NCBI RefSeq assembly: GCF_016651105.1
Contig: NZ_JAEKEL010000001.1
Location: 4,082,001-4,146,000 of the forward strand
From: Pseudomonas sp. TH15
GTDB lineage: Bacteria; Pseudomonadota; Gammaproteobacteria; Pseudomonadales; Pseudomonadaceae
Length of the DNA stretch: 64,000 nucleotides
Reading direction: 5' to 3'
Shown here piece after piece: positions 17,073-26,331 of the stretch. Under the pieces are notes generated by a model. It saw nothing but the letters and a program-made list of their open reading frames with translations. It did no database searches and was not told where the DNA came from. The position numbers were made by a program, and so were the translations under genes. Positions within the stretch are counted from its first letter, which is position 1. Every line of letters starts with the position of its first letter.

Positions 17073-17729
17073 GTGCTATCAGAACGCGGTGGAATCAAAG
17101 ATGGGGACGCCAGCCCCTACAGTCGTGCCGGCAAGCGGCTCAAGAAGATTGAAGACATCAACGATGCCGCCGCGATGGTCTTCGTCCGCGACGGCTATGC
17201 CCAGTTCTCCGCCCGCAAGGTCGCCAAGGAGTTAGGGATCAGCCTGAACAACCTTCAGCACTACTGTGGCAATACCGAGAATCTTTGTCGCCAGATGATT
17301 GCGGCAAAGCTGGGCCACTATGTCGCGTCGGTGAACCAGTTGGTCGAACAAGCCCGCGCCGAGACGCCAATCGAAAAGTTGGCGGTGGCTATCCGCGAAA
17401 ACTCCGCAGCCACGCTGGACTCCGTCACCGGCAAATTCTTTTTCCAGATGGGTGCCCTGGCCAGTCACGACGCGTCTATCAAGGCATTGATGATTGAACA
17501 GTACGATCAGTTTCTTATGGGCTTTTGCCGGTTGATCACTGAGATCAGCCCCCAATTGCCAAACGATCAGGTGCGTACTTACGCCGCACTGATCGCGACG
17601 CAAATCGATGGGATCTTCTTTTATCAGGACCAGCTAAACCCGACATCCGGCGTTCGCGAGCAAATGGTCGAAACGGCAATCGCTTTATGGACGACCATTC
17701 TAATGCCCGCGAAGGCCGAGCCCCTTTAA
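17073..17729 (+). CDS. TetR-family transcriptional regulator
   Basis: The 218-residue protein has a TetR-type DNA-binding domain (AAAMVFVRDGYAQFSARKVA then ELGISLNNLQHYCGNTENL) and a helical ligand-binding C-terminus. GTG 17073 was chosen because AAAGGAG lies ten bases upstream. It is divergent from the IRED/SDR operon, sharing a 171-base intergenic region that contains an interrupted inverted repeat (TCCGAAATTG near 16974 and CAATTCGGA near 17024). It is the likely repressor of that operon, but this rests on arrangement only. It converges on the chemoreceptor gene with a 12-base gap. Confidence 0.8.
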   Translation: MLSERGGIKDGDASPYSRAGKRLKKIEDINDAAAMVFVRDGYAQFSARKVAKELGISLNNLQHYCGNTENLCRQMIAAKLGHYVASVNQLVEQARAETPIEKLAVAIRENSAATLDSVTGKFFFQMGALASHDASIKALMIEQYDQFLMGFCRLITEISPQLPNDQVRTYAALIATQIDGIFFYQDQLNPTSGVREQMVETAIALWTTILMPAKAEPL

Positions 17730-17741
17730 CCACCCGGCGAC

Positions 17742-19883
17742 TCAGATTTTGAAGTGGCCGACTTTCTGTTCAAGGGTTTTGGCCAGTTGGTCCAAGTGGA
17801 CGCTGACGGTTTCCAGTATTTCTGCATTCTCTGCCAGTGTCCGAGCAAAGTCCCTGATGTTGCTGACGTTGGTGCTGACTTCATCCGCCACATTGCTCTG
17901 CTCTTCAGTAGCCGTGGCAATCTGCAGCGTCAAATCGCTGATTTTCTCTACCCCGACGCTCATTTGCCCCAGTGCGTGGCCTACCTTGGCAAACTCTTCG
18001 ACCGTGGTGCTGGTCAGTGCATGGCTCACACTCATCGCCGCAACGACATTGTCGGTATTGTGCTGGAGCGTTTCGATGACGAGTTGGCTCCGGGTGACAG
18101 ATTCTTGTGTGCGTCGTGCCAGCGTGCGAACCTCGTCTGCAACGACCGCGAAACCACGGCCTGCCTGACCTGCTCGCGCAGCCTCGATGGCGGCATTCAA
18201 GGCGAGGAGGTTAGTTTGCTCGGCGATTCCCCGTATGACTTCCAGCACCGAACTGATTTCGGTGCTGCTGTCAGCGAGCGTTCTGACCTCCGACATGTTT
18301 TGCGCCATGCCAAGGGACAGCTTCTGGATGGTTTGGCTAGCGCTGACAATGATTTGGTCTGCGTGTGATCCAGCTCGGTGGCTGTCTTGTGCAGAATCGG
18401 CGGCGTAGCCTGTGTTTCGTGCCATTTCCTGGGCCGTTGCGGCCATTTCATTCGACGCTGTAGCGACCTGGTCAACCTCGTTGGCCTGTGCTCGCAACTG
18501 GCTGCGGGTGGCGTGCGCAATCGTTGCCGCATGCTGAGTGGCCTCACGCGTTTGCCCCGCAGCGGCATGGATCTCTTTGATCAAATGATGCAACTGGTCC
18601 AGAAAACGGTTGAAGCCGTTTGAAAGCTCACCCAGTTCGTTGGGCTGGTAATAGTTGATCCGCCGAGTCAGGTCGCCGTCGCCGCTGGCGATGTCCTTGA
18701 TCATTTGCGTGATCAGCTGAAGCGGCCGCAGCGATTTATGAATGACCAGTGCGCACAGTGCCAGGCCTAAGGCCCCCAGCACGGAGGCCGAAACCAGCAT
18801 GTGCCACGTACTCAGATGCTGTCTGGTATCGAGTTGGTCTGCCAGTTTCTCGGAGGGGGCCATCAGCGTATCCCAAGGCACATCGATCTTTACGGCCCAG
18901 GGGGCGGAATTTTCAATGGGCGAGAAGGGCAGTGACAGTTGGAAGTTGCCTTGTTCACGCGCCAGCACCACACCCGATTCGAAAGTTCCACGCTGAAATC
19001 GGGCACCATAATCAGGCCAGATTTCTGAAGCGGGCTTGCCCGTTGTTTTCGCTGAAGCGCTGTTGGCGGCGATGATCCCGGTATCGCTGACGATACTCAC
19101 CGTCGAGTGTCCGTTGTAGATGCCCCGAGCCAGCGCCACACTTTGTTCCTGAAGGTCGTTCAGGCTCAAGTCCACCACCAGCACCCCAACGTATTTACCC
19201 TTTTCCACATAAGGCAAAGCCAGCGAAACCAGCCCTTCGGTGTGCCCATTCAACGTGTCGAAGTAAGGCGCGGTGATGCAAGGCTTGAGTGTGCTTTTCG
19301 AACAACTGTACCAATAGTTCATCGGTTGGCCGCTGGCGTTGATCTGGTCGCCATTAATGGCTTTTTCGTCCAGGGCAGTCAGCTCGAAGTCAATACTGCC
19401 GTAACGCGAATAGTAGGTTGAAAAGCGTCCGGTTTCGTTTGAACCGAACTCAGCCTTGCCCTTGAAGTCCAGATCCTCTCCGCCCGCCTGGCCGGGTTCG
19501 AACGCGACGTACAACCCCAGGAAGGCGGGGTTGGAGACGATCGTTTGATGGATACTTTTAACCATGTCGCGGCGCAGGTTTTCAGCATTGATCCTGCCCT
19601 CGGCATACTGGTCCCGCAGCGTGCTCATTTGCAGCGCCACAAGCTGCGCCAACTGGTTGGCATTACGGAACTTGTTTTCGATACGTAATTGCTGGGCTTT
19701 GCCGGTACCGATCAATTGGTCGCGCGCGGCGATTTCCAAAAGTTCGGCGCTTTGCTTTCTGATCTCTTTGGAGGAGATTTTGCCTTGATAGAGGTTTATG
19801 GCTATGACACTTGCCATCATGGTTAGCAGGCAAAGGCCCGTCAGGGTGAGCATCCTGAATTTTATTGAATAAATCGATGGCAT
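17742..19883 (-). CDS. Methyl-accepting chemotaxis protein with dCache-type sensor
   Basis: This 713-residue chemoreceptor has an N-terminal transmembrane helix (about residues 10-30), a long periplasmic domain of the double-Cache type, a second transmembrane helix (near LVSASVLGALGLALCALVI), a HAMP domain and a cytoplasmic signalling domain. The hairpin tip reads EQTNLLALNAAIEAARAG, the hallmark of the family. The periplasmic part contains YVAFEPGQAGGEDLDFKG and a two-cysteine stretch (SCSKSTLKPC). It stands next to an NCS1-type transporter gene in the same direction, with a terminator between, so it may sense that transporter's substrate. The ligand is unknown. Confidence 0.9.
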   Translation of the reverse strand: MPSIYSIKFRMLTLTGLCLLTMMASVIAINLYQGKISSKEIRKQSAELLEIAARDQLIGTGKAQQLRIENKFRNANQLAQLVALQMSTLRDQYAEGRINAENLRRDMVKSIHQTIVSNPAFLGLYVAFEPGQAGGEDLDFKGKAEFGSNETGRFSTYYSRYGSIDFELTALDEKAINGDQINASGQPMNYWYSCSKSTLKPCITAPYFDTLNGHTEGLVSLALPYVEKGKYVGVLVVDLSLNDLQEQSVALARGIYNGHSTVSIVSDTGIIAANSASAKTTGKPASEIWPDYGARFQRGTFESGVVLAREQGNFQLSLPFSPIENSAPWAVKIDVPWDTLMAPSEKLADQLDTRQHLSTWHMLVSASVLGALGLALCALVIHKSLRPLQLITQMIKDIASGDGDLTRRINYYQPNELGELSNGFNRFLDQLHHLIKEIHAAAGQTREATQHAATIAHATRSQLRAQANEVDQVATASNEMAATAQEMARNTGYAADSAQDSHRAGSHADQIIVSASQTIQKLSLGMAQNMSEVRTLADSSTEISSVLEVIRGIAEQTNLLALNAAIEAARAGQAGRGFAVVADEVRTLARRTQESVTRSQLVIETLQHNTDNVVAAMSVSHALTSTTVEEFAKVGHALGQMSVGVEKISDLTLQIATATEEQSNVADEVSTNVSNIRDFARTLAENAEILETVSVHLDQLAKTLEQKVGHFKI

Positions 19884-19923
19884 GCGCAGCGCCTTTTTGG
19901 CTATAGGTAACTATGTGCACCGC

Positions 19924-19949
19924 AAAAAAAGGGCGCCAATAAGACGCCC
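19924..19949 (-). terminator. Terminator of the NCS1 transporter operon
   Basis: On the minus strand, GGGCG/CGCCC arms around a nine-base loop are followed by seven T. It lies 60 bases beyond the transporter stop and separates it from the chemoreceptor gene. Confidence 0.65.
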
Positions 19950-20010
19950 CAAAAGGGAACCATATGCCGGGTCAGCGGAAGCTGGGCATCGGCTGGGTTG
20001 CAGCAGGGCG

Positions 20011-21504
20011 TTAGAGGCTGACCTTCATGGCGCCGGGCCCTGGAATAGGGTCAAGTGTGGGGCGGCTACTGAGCGCCGTTCCTTTTGTGTAGTGACCTTT
20101 GCCCAATGGCGCCACGATGAGCCTTACCGCCAGGTAATACGCGGCGCCCGAGAGGGCGATGACTGGAATGGACGCGCCGAGGTAGCGGAACCACCCGTTC
20201 ATAGCCACCGTCACCGGATCGTACATCGCCAGGTAGCCCACCACGGCCACGATGCTGATGCCGACGGCGATCCAGTTGACCCCGCCCCAATAGGCGTAGT
20301 GACTGTTACGCGTGGCAAACAGGCTGGGCGCGTCCAGTTGTTCGCGTCGCAGAATGAAGTAGTCCACCAATGTGATGCCTGAGATGCCGACGAACATCAC
20401 GCCGTTGTACGACAGCCAGCTCATTACCTTGGACAGTAGCCATTCGGTCTCGAAGGCAAAATACACGCCGGGCAGCAGGAGCAGCGCGAGCAGCAGTTCC
20501 CATTTCAATCGCGCGAAAAACTTCACCTGCTGAATGGAAACCCCGGCCAGGTACATCATCACCACCATGGTCGCAATGTTGGCCGTGAGAACCACGCTCA
20601 TCACAATGGATCCGAACACCGGCCCGCCAACGGCAATCATCCAGATCGTCGGGTCATAGGTGCCTGCGCTGATCGCCGCAAGGGCCGCGACCGTTGAGAC
20701 AACGGCTGCACCGAGGATGCCCACGCCAATGATCGAGGGGCCCATGACATGGTGTTTGCTTTTGACCAGTCGCGTCAGGCCACCCATGATCGGCCACCAG
20801 GTCATGGAGTTGGAGACGCCAAATTCGACCGCAAGTGCCAAGCCCTGTACGGGATCATGGGAGAGCATTTGGTCCTGCGGCACCTGGTTGTGCCACAGGC
20901 TGTCGAGGCCGAACTTGTGCACCAGGATGCCGAACATCACCAAGGTGATCAGCATGTGCAACGGGCCGATATAGCCATTGAGGCGCTCGAAGAATTTCGG
21001 TCCCTTGCAGGCGATAAACCAGACAACGAAGAGCGCCAGCAACGCCACGCCGATGACCAGATGCTCATGTGAGTCGCCGGTGACCTGGGTGCCTGTGACT
21101 GTCGCTGCAACGTTTGCTGCACCCCTGGCAGTCAGCGCCTCGACCACATAAGACCAGCCGATCAAGGTGGCCATAAGACCAAACAGCGGCACCACAATGC
21201 CGCGATAGCCAAAAGATGCCTTGGCGGTATCAATCGGGTCGGTGCCGTATTTGTAGCTGGGTACTCCAGACGCGAGCGACACCAGCGCCATGCCGATAAT
21301 CAGGCCAATCACGTAGCCCATGACACCAAGCCGCCAATCCCCGACATAGGGCAGGTAGCTGCCAATCAGGAATGCCCAGGTGGCTGCACTGAATGCGCAG
21401 CAGGTCCACAGGAACGAACCATAGGATTTGTACACGCGGTTGCCCGACAGAACCGGCAACCGGCCCGCGAGGGCTTCTTGTTCGACGCTATTTGACGTGC
21501 TCAT
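20011..21504 (-). CDS. NCS1-family purine/cytosine/allantoin-type permease
   Basis: The protein of 497 residues has about twelve transmembrane segments and the pattern of the nucleobase:cation symporter-1 family, for example SFLWTCCAFSAATWAFLIGS near the N-terminus, SVLTANIATM-like membrane helices and GVMFVGISGITLVDYFILRR near the end. ATG 21504 has AGGAGC eight bases upstream. NCS1 transporters import nucleobases, hydantoins, allantoin, thiamine or pyridoxine precursors with a cation; the substrate here cannot be decided. The start codon overlaps the stop of a small membrane protein gene, implying translational coupling. Neighbouring IRED/SDR genes suggest an N-heterocycle substrate, which is inference. 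Confidence 0.82.
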   Translation of the reverse strand: MSTSNSVEQEALAGRLPVLSGNRVYKSYGSFLWTCCAFSAATWAFLIGSYLPYVGDWRLGVMGYVIGLIIGMALVSLASGVPSYKYGTDPIDTAKASFGYRGIVVPLFGLMATLIGWSYVVEALTARGAANVAATVTGTQVTGDSHEHLVIGVALLALFVVWFIACKGPKFFERLNGYIGPLHMLITLVMFGILVHKFGLDSLWHNQVPQDQMLSHDPVQGLALAVEFGVSNSMTWWPIMGGLTRLVKSKHHVMGPSIIGVGILGAAVVSTVAALAAISAGTYDPTIWMIAVGGPVFGSIVMSVVLTANIATMVVMMYLAGVSIQQVKFFARLKWELLLALLLLPGVYFAFETEWLLSKVMSWLSYNGVMFVGISGITLVDYFILRREQLDAPSLFATRNSHYAYWGGVNWIAVGISIVAVVGYLAMYDPVTVAMNGWFRYLGASIPVIALSGAAYYLAVRLIVAPLGKGHYTKGTALSSRPTLDPIPGPGAMKVSL

Positions 21505-21722
21505 GCCGTTGCTCCTACAGCCAGCAAGGTGCCGATCCACAGAACGGCCCCCAAAAGGATCCAGAAGGAAGCCTCTCGAACGAGTGGGGCGGCACTGCTC
21601 CAGCATTCGGATTGCGTGTGTTCAGGCTGATTCATGGCCTCCAGTTGTTTCAACAGATCCGTGTTCAAGCTTTCGCTTGTAGTCATCATTCCTGTGCCGT
21701 GTCCAACGTCAGCTTTGCTCAT
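21501..21722 (-). CDS. Small single-pass membrane protein coupled to the NCS1 transporter
   Basis: This 73-residue protein has a polar N-terminal half (TSESLNTDLLKQLEAMNQ) and one C-terminal hydrophobic helix, ASFWILLGAVLWIGTLLAVG. Its stop overlaps the transporter ATG (ATGA at 21501-21504), and both genes share a similar ribosome-binding region ending in GAGCAACG-C-ATG, which supports real translation. It could be an accessory or assembly subunit of the transporter, or a short leader that sets its expression. I know no named family for it. Confidence 0.6.
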   Translation of the reverse strand: MSKADVGHGTGMMTTSESLNTDLLKQLEAMNQPEHTQSECWSSAAPLVREASFWILLGAVLWIGTLLAVGATA

Positions 21723-21967
21723 GTCGTTGCTCTCTGGACGTGTGCTTGCGAGGCCGTCCGCTTTGGCTGTTTTAGAGAATTATTATGGCAGCGGTACTCA
21801 GTGTTGCCGGCCGCGGGGTGAGTGCGACCTGGATTCAGCCTACGCCGGGCGAGTGCGACCTCGTATCCGTTTTTGGCAATCCGTCCGCTTGCCGATATTG
21901 GCTACAGTCAGTGACCTGCTCGACGCTACGTTAGGCGCTCAGCCTCAAGAAAATGTGGAGCGTGCCC

Positions 21968-22732
21968 ATGAACAATGAAGAGCATCTAGTAGTTATTTCC
22001 GGAGCGGGCTCCGGTATCGGCCAGGCAACGGCGATCCATTTTGCACAGCAGGGCTACAGCGTCATCGGTTGTGACCTGTCGGAGAGCGGGCTGCAGGAGA
22101 CTGCCAAAAAAGTAGAGATGGGAAGGTTCCTTTCACGGGTGGTGGATGTTTCTCAAGAACACGAAGTACACGCACTGTTCGAACGGGTGAAATCCTTCAA
22201 CCTTGCGCTGCATGCCGTAGTGCCCTGCGCAGGCGTCGCACGTACGGGGCTGGTTCACGCGCTGTCGGGCCAGGACTGGGCGTTCATGCTAGGAGTGAAC
22301 CTCACCGGGACCTGGTTGATGGCAAAGCATTCGATGCCGATTTTCATGGCGCAGCGGCGTGGGGCGTTTGTAGCTGTCGGGTCCGACGCATCGGTACGTG
22401 GCGCATCGGGTTACGCCGCTTACTGCGCGTCCAAGCACGGAGTATTGGGGCTGGTGCGGTGCCTGGCCCTGGACTACGGGCCTTGGGGTATCCGTAGCAA
22501 TATCGTATGCCCAGGCTTTGTGCAGACGCGGATGATGGACAGCCTGTTTGCCGAAGCCGATGACCCTGAGGCCGAAATGCAGGCCTATACCAAGGAGGTA
22601 CCACTGGGGCGATTTGCCCGGCCTGATGAAGTCGCTAAGGTAATCTTTCACTTAGCTTCGGACGAGGCGAGCTATACCAACGGGATTGCCTACTCGTTAG
22701 ACGGCGGTGCCACTTCCGGTCACTTTGGTTGA
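21968..22732 (+). CDS. Short-chain dehydrogenase/reductase (SDR), second copy
   Basis: This 254-residue classical SDR carries SGAGSGIG at residues 11-18, Asp36 in GCDLSES (NAD(H) preference), PCAGVA, catalytic Ser139, Tyr152 and Lys156 (YAAYCASKHG), and ends SLDGGATSGHFG. ATG 21968 is preceded by GGAG at good distance; ATG 21953 is possible. It differs clearly from the SDR at 15274-16020, so it is a separate enzyme rather than a recent duplicate. It lies beside an AraC regulator and a second imine-reductase-like gene, repeating the IRED/SDR/regulator combination found 6 kb upstream. Confidence 0.85.
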   Translation: MNNEEHLVVISGAGSGIGQATAIHFAQQGYSVIGCDLSESGLQETAKKVEMGRFLSRVVDVSQEHEVHALFERVKSFNLALHAVVPCAGVARTGLVHALSGQDWAFMLGVNLTGTWLMAKHSMPIFMAQRRGAFVAVGSDASVRGASGYAAYCASKHGVLGLVRCLALDYGPWGIRSNIVCPGFVQTRMMDSLFAEADDPEAEMQAYTKEVPLGRFARPDEVAKVIFHLASDEASYTNGIAYSLDGGATSGHFG

Positions 22733-22836
22733 TCCTTTGAAAGCCTCGACGTGAGTAGTTTCTTCCCGGTTAATCCGCAGCAGGTTGAGTAGATTTGCAC
22801 CAATGTGGGTCGTCCGACCCAGTTTGTGGCGATTAC

Positions 22837-22891
22837 ACCGTTTGATGGGTAAGACGGCTCCATTCCCGGGACGCCAAACGGTTTTCTTTTT
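22837..22891 (+). terminator. Possible terminator after the second SDR
   Basis: ACCGTTTG and CAAACGGT are perfect arms around a 30-base loop, followed by a T-rich run (TTTCTTTTT). A smaller perfect hairpin, TGGGTCG/CGACCCA, precedes it at 22806-22821. Together they likely separate the SDR from the AraC gene. Confidence 0.4.
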
Positions 22892-23014
22892 CGGCTCGAA
22901 AGGTGCGCTCCAGACGCTTGCGTGTTTCATTCGCAGCTATTGGACAGCAGGTCATCGAAGACCGGCACGAAGCTTGCGAACGGTTCCGCACCACCCGAGA
23001 AACGGCGAGATCGC

Positions 23015-23995
23015 ATGATGGTCCCTCTTAATCCTCAAAACACTACCCAGTTTCGCTTTATGGAAAGCCATGATGCATTCGCGCACGCCGGGTGCCTGAG
23101 TGAATGGGAAGACAACCGTTACCATCAGTTGGAGAAAAAGGCGCCTTTTCACGGAGCCATCGCCAGCCACTCCATCGCCGGGAAGATGCTAATCACTCGT
23201 GAGACCATGAATAGCCCATGTGTGGAGCAGATCTGCCATGTCCCGTTGGATTCGATCGTCATCGTCAACGTACGCTCAGAAGAAGATGTTTTGCTTAACG
23301 GTAGATATGTCAACGCGAACACGTTTCATGTCTCGTCGGGACGCTCTTTCCATGCAGTCGCCAAAGCACCTATCGAAGCGTTGATGTTGACCGTCAGCAA
23401 GGCGGCCTTTTTTGAGCGCTTCAACACTGAAGCGTTCTTGAATAGCGACTCCAAGCCTTTCGAAAGATTTGTTCAACCCGCAAGGGGCACCCAAGTCGAT
23501 TTCGAATTGAATCTCAAGTCTCACCTGAGTGATGTCCAGGCTGGAATCGAGCAAAACCCACTTAGCGTCAGCCTGGAAAAGGTGTTTGACTGTGTACAGG
23601 AAATCCTGGATTTCGAGCGGTCCAGCTGTCTGGTGATTCCACCCTCAACCCGGTCGTACATCGTGGAAAAGAGCTGTGAGTTCTTCGTCCAGCATGTCCA
23701 GGACGAGGGCATTGGCGTGCTGGACTTGTGTAATCATCTACGGATCAGCCGGCGGACGCTGCAATACAGTTTCGAGGACGTCTTGGGCATGACTCCCCTG
23801 AACTACTTGAGGTCGGTGCGCCTGAATATGGCCCGCAAGCTGCTGATGTCCTCACCCCGAGACACGATCCAAGGGGCTGCTTTGGATTCCGGCTTCAGCC
23901 ATCTGGGGCGTTTTTCAAAGTACTATCAGGATTTTTACGGCGAGTTGCCTTCCGAGACGCTCAGCCGCCTAGGGGCGCATCGGCGTCATCATTGA
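23015..23995 (+). CDS. AraC-family transcriptional regulator
   Basis: The C-terminal third has the two helix-turn-helix motifs of the AraC family: GVLDLCNHLRISRRTLQYSF and AALDSGFSHLGRFSKYYQDF, with PLNYLRSVRLNMARKLL between. The N-terminal part resembles the cupin-like or EutR-type sensing region. The 326-residue length from ATG 23015 fits; an ATG at 22922 would add an unlikely charged extension. It lies between the second SDR and the convergent second imine-reductase-like gene and probably activates one or both, or the cupin/DJ-1/ADC genes further on. Confidence 0.82.
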   Translation: MMVPLNPQNTTQFRFMESHDAFAHAGCLSEWEDNRYHQLEKKAPFHGAIASHSIAGKMLITRETMNSPCVEQICHVPLDSIVIVNVRSEEDVLLNGRYVNANTFHVSSGRSFHAVAKAPIEALMLTVSKAAFFERFNTEAFLNSDSKPFERFVQPARGTQVDFELNLKSHLSDVQAGIEQNPLSVSLEKVFDCVQEILDFERSSCLVIPPSTRSYIVEKSCEFFVQHVQDEGIGVLDLCNHLRISRRTLQYSFEDVLGMTPLNYLRSVRLNMARKLLMSSPRDTIQGAALDSGFSHLGRFSKYYQDFYGELPSETLSRLGAHRRHH

Positions 23996-24009
23996 ACCCG
24001 CACCCATGA

Positions 24010-24037
24010 AAAAGCCGGCTCTGTTAAGCCGGCTTTT
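24010..24037. terminator. Bidirectional terminator
   Basis: AAAAGCCGGCT and AGCCGGCTTTT are perfect arms around a six-base loop, with A and T runs on both sides. It serves the AraC gene on the plus strand and the convergent dehydrogenase on the minus strand. Confidence 0.8.
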
Positions 24038-24055
24038 CTTTGTCTTCGCCGAGAT

Positions 24056-24930
24056 CTAAGCGCCGGCGACCAGGTATTGCGAGTTGAAGCCCAAGGCGCC
24101 ATGGCCAGCGTCCTGGGCAATTTTCAGGTCGTCGGCGAGCGCCGAAATATGGCTGGCGCGCAGGCCGCTGGCCTTGAGAGCATCGCGCCATTGCAGAACT
24201 GCATCAAGGTAAACGTCGACAGTTGCCTGAATGGTACTGAAATCGTCGGCCTCGATTTCCTTGATGCTTTTTGCACTTTATAGCGCAGCAGGTCGAGCAT
24301 CTTGTCCGCAAACTCAGCCAGTTGGCCGGCACTCACGCCCTGGGTTTTGGCGTAAGCCGCAGCCTCCAGGAAGCCCGCAAGGCCGACCGCGTAGAAGCTG
24401 CCGGTCATGGCTGCATCGACAATCGGCGGGACCGAGAGGTCTTCACCCGTGTAAATAGTGCCCTGAGGCGCCATCGGAGTGACCGTTTGTGCAATCTCAT
24501 CCCAAACTGACGGCGCACAGGCGTATTGGATCGCCGTGTAAGGCCCGCCAATCAAGTCAGGGTAGGAAGAAATGGCGGCATTGATAAATGTACCCCCGCG
24601 ACGTTCAACCGCGGCGCGATAGCGCGGGCCATCTTCTGGCATCGAAGTGCTGAGGTTGGCCACAAAGCGACCCTTCAAGTCCAGCGCCTCGCTGTGGCTT
24701 TCAATCAATGACGCCCCACCCGCTGCACTGCTGATAATCATGATGATCAGCTCACTGGCATGCACGGCGTCGACGAAAGAGGGCACCAGGGTGGCACCCT
24801 TTGCCACCAGCGGTTGGGCAGCTTGCGCACGACCGTCCCACACGGTGACCTTGCGGCCTGCCGCAAGCAGTGTACTGGCCAATCCAGAGCCCATAAGGCC
24901 GGTGCCTATAACCGATATTGTTTTAGTCAT
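24056..24930 (-). pseudogene. Imine-reductase-like dehydrogenase, frameshifted near the C-terminus
   Basis: The first part is a normal imine-reductase-like protein: GTGLMGSGLAS, VTVWDGRAQ, and IVDAAMTGSFYAVGLAGFLE with Asp172 at the catalytic position. After LLRYKVQK the frame shifts at a run of five A (near 24272-24276 on the plus strand, read as T) and the downstream coding continues in another frame as IKEIEADDFSTIQ, then ALADDLKIAQDAG, ending at 24056. One extra A restores a 291-residue protein matching the neighbour at 16017. Unrepaired, the frame ends at 24124 with a scrambled tail of about 50 residues. Either a recent inactivation or a homopolymer sequencing error. Confidence 0.75.
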
Positions 24931-25145
24931 CTTCTTGTTCCTCGAAGTGGCGAGGCGCACTCGCCGGGTTATCTACACCCTGAAAGCTAAGGGCTGAAAC
25001 CCTAAGTCGATAGCCATTTTCGGCAACTCCATTGTTGTCGGTTTCAGGCCATCGCCCTGCGTGTGTATTGCCGATTCTGGATAGGGGCAATCGAGCCCTG
25101 CCTGTAGCGTGTGCCCACCGATAGCCACAAACCGTGAGGCCTGAA

Positions 25146-25592
25146 ATGAACCTTATCCAGAAACCACAGGACGCTTATGTACAGGTCGACCAAGTCGAAT
25201 GGCAGGCGTTTCCCGAGCAATTTCATACCGGTGGTGTGAAATGGAAACTGCTACACGTGTCGCCTGAGTTCGGTATTTGGACTGTCATGTTTTACTGCCC
25301 CAACGGCTCGATTCTGTTGCCGCACATTCACCATGGGCCCGCGGAAGGCTATGTGTTTGAGGGCATTCTCGAGCTGCGGGGCGGCCCGGAAAAGGGTGGT
25401 GCGCTGTGTGTCCAGCATGGCTTCTTGTATGAGGCGACCGGCGCTGAACACGAAGAAACCAAAATGCTCGCCGACACCACATTCATTTTGCAAATGGTCG
25501 GCCCCATCACCTGGAGAACCGCCGAGGGGCAGGACGTGAATCAAACCTGGTCAAGCGCTCAGGCCCTCTGGGAACAGCAAACCGCTGCCTGA
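25146..25592 (+). CDS. Cupin-domain protein, dioxygenase-like
   Basis: The 148-residue single-domain cupin has the motif PHIHHGPAEGYVFEGILELRG, which supplies histidines and a glutamate for a metal centre, and a later GAEHEETKMLADT that supplies the remaining histidine region. The sequence resembles the 2,4'-dihydroxyacetophenone/acetylacetone-type dioxygenase group, enzymes that cleave C-C bonds in diketone-like substrates. ATG 25146 has GAGG eight bases upstream. It starts a three-gene operon with a DJ-1/PfpI protein and an acetoacetate-decarboxylase-like protein and is divergent from the second imine-reductase-like gene. Confidence 0.7.
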   Translation: MNLIQKPQDAYVQVDQVEWQAFPEQFHTGGVKWKLLHVSPEFGIWTVMFYCPNGSILLPHIHHGPAEGYVFEGILELRGGPEKGGALCVQHGFLYEATGAEHEETKMLADTTFILQMVGPITWRTAEGQDVNQTWSSAQALWEQQTAA

Positions 25593-25630
25593 TGTCCTGT
25601 CTTCAATGCATACGTTGTGGAGTGCGCTTG

Positions 25631-26326
25631 ATGAGTATTTTGTTTGTTTTGACTTCGCATGATTCCTTTGGCGACACCGGCCGCGACACCGGGTTGTGGC
25701 TCGAGGAGTTTGTTGTGCCTTACTACACCTTTGTCGATGCGGGGTACTCGGTCCGGCTGGCGTCACCCAAGGGAGGGCGTGCGCCAGTGGATCCGCTGTC
25801 GATTGATGCCTTCAAGGATCACCCTCTGTACAAACGCTATCGGGCGGATGGCGTGCTCAAGGAGCACCTGGGTTCGACCATCAAATTGTCGGCGATTGTC
25901 GATTCGCAGGTCAGCGCTGTGGTGTATCCCGGCGGGCACGGCCCGCTCTGGGATCTGCGAAACCAAGCCGACTCCATCACACTTATCGAGTCGCTACTTA
26001 CCCAGGGTAAGCCTGTTGCAACCATCTGCCACGCAGGTTGCGCGTTGCTGGAAGCACGCAAGCGTGACGGCCGCCCCTTGGTCGAAGGCGTGCAGGTCAC
26101 GGCATTCAGTGACAGTGAGGAGGCCGCAGTAGGTTTGGAAAAAGTCGTTCCGTACCTTGTCGAAACCGACTTGAAAGCGCTTGGCGCAGTGTATTCCAAA
26201 ACCCTTGATTGGGAGCGCCACGTGGTGGTCAGCGGTGCGTTGATCACCGGCCAGAACCCGGCTTCTTCGCAAGGAGTGGCCGAAGCGGTTATCCAACAAT
26301 TGAAAGCCTCAATCGATGGAGATTGA
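25631..26326 (+). CDS. DJ-1/PfpI superfamily protein, Hsp31-like
   Basis: The 231-residue protein carries the superfamily's landmarks: a glutamate in WLEEFVVPYYTFVDAGY, AVVYPGGHGPLWDL and the nucleophile elbow ATICHAGCALLE with Cys133 followed by His134. This is the layout of the class I glutamine-amidotransferase-like Hsp31/glyoxalase III group, which converts methylglyoxal-like dicarbonyls or acts as a deglycase or chaperone. ATG 25631 is preceded by GGAG. In this operon, between a diketone-type cupin and a decarboxylase, a role in handling reactive carbonyl intermediates is plausible. Confidence 0.8.
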   Translation: MSILFVLTSHDSFGDTGRDTGLWLEEFVVPYYTFVDAGYSVRLASPKGGRAPVDPLSIDAFKDHPLYKRYRADGVLKEHLGSTIKLSAIVDSQVSAVVYPGGHGPLWDLRNQADSITLIESLLTQGKPVATICHAGCALLEARKRDGRPLVEGVQVTAFSDSEEAAVGLEKVVPYLVETDLKALGAVYSKTLDWERHVVVSGALITGQNPASSQGVAEAVIQQLKASIDGD

Positions 26327-26331
26327 TTGCC

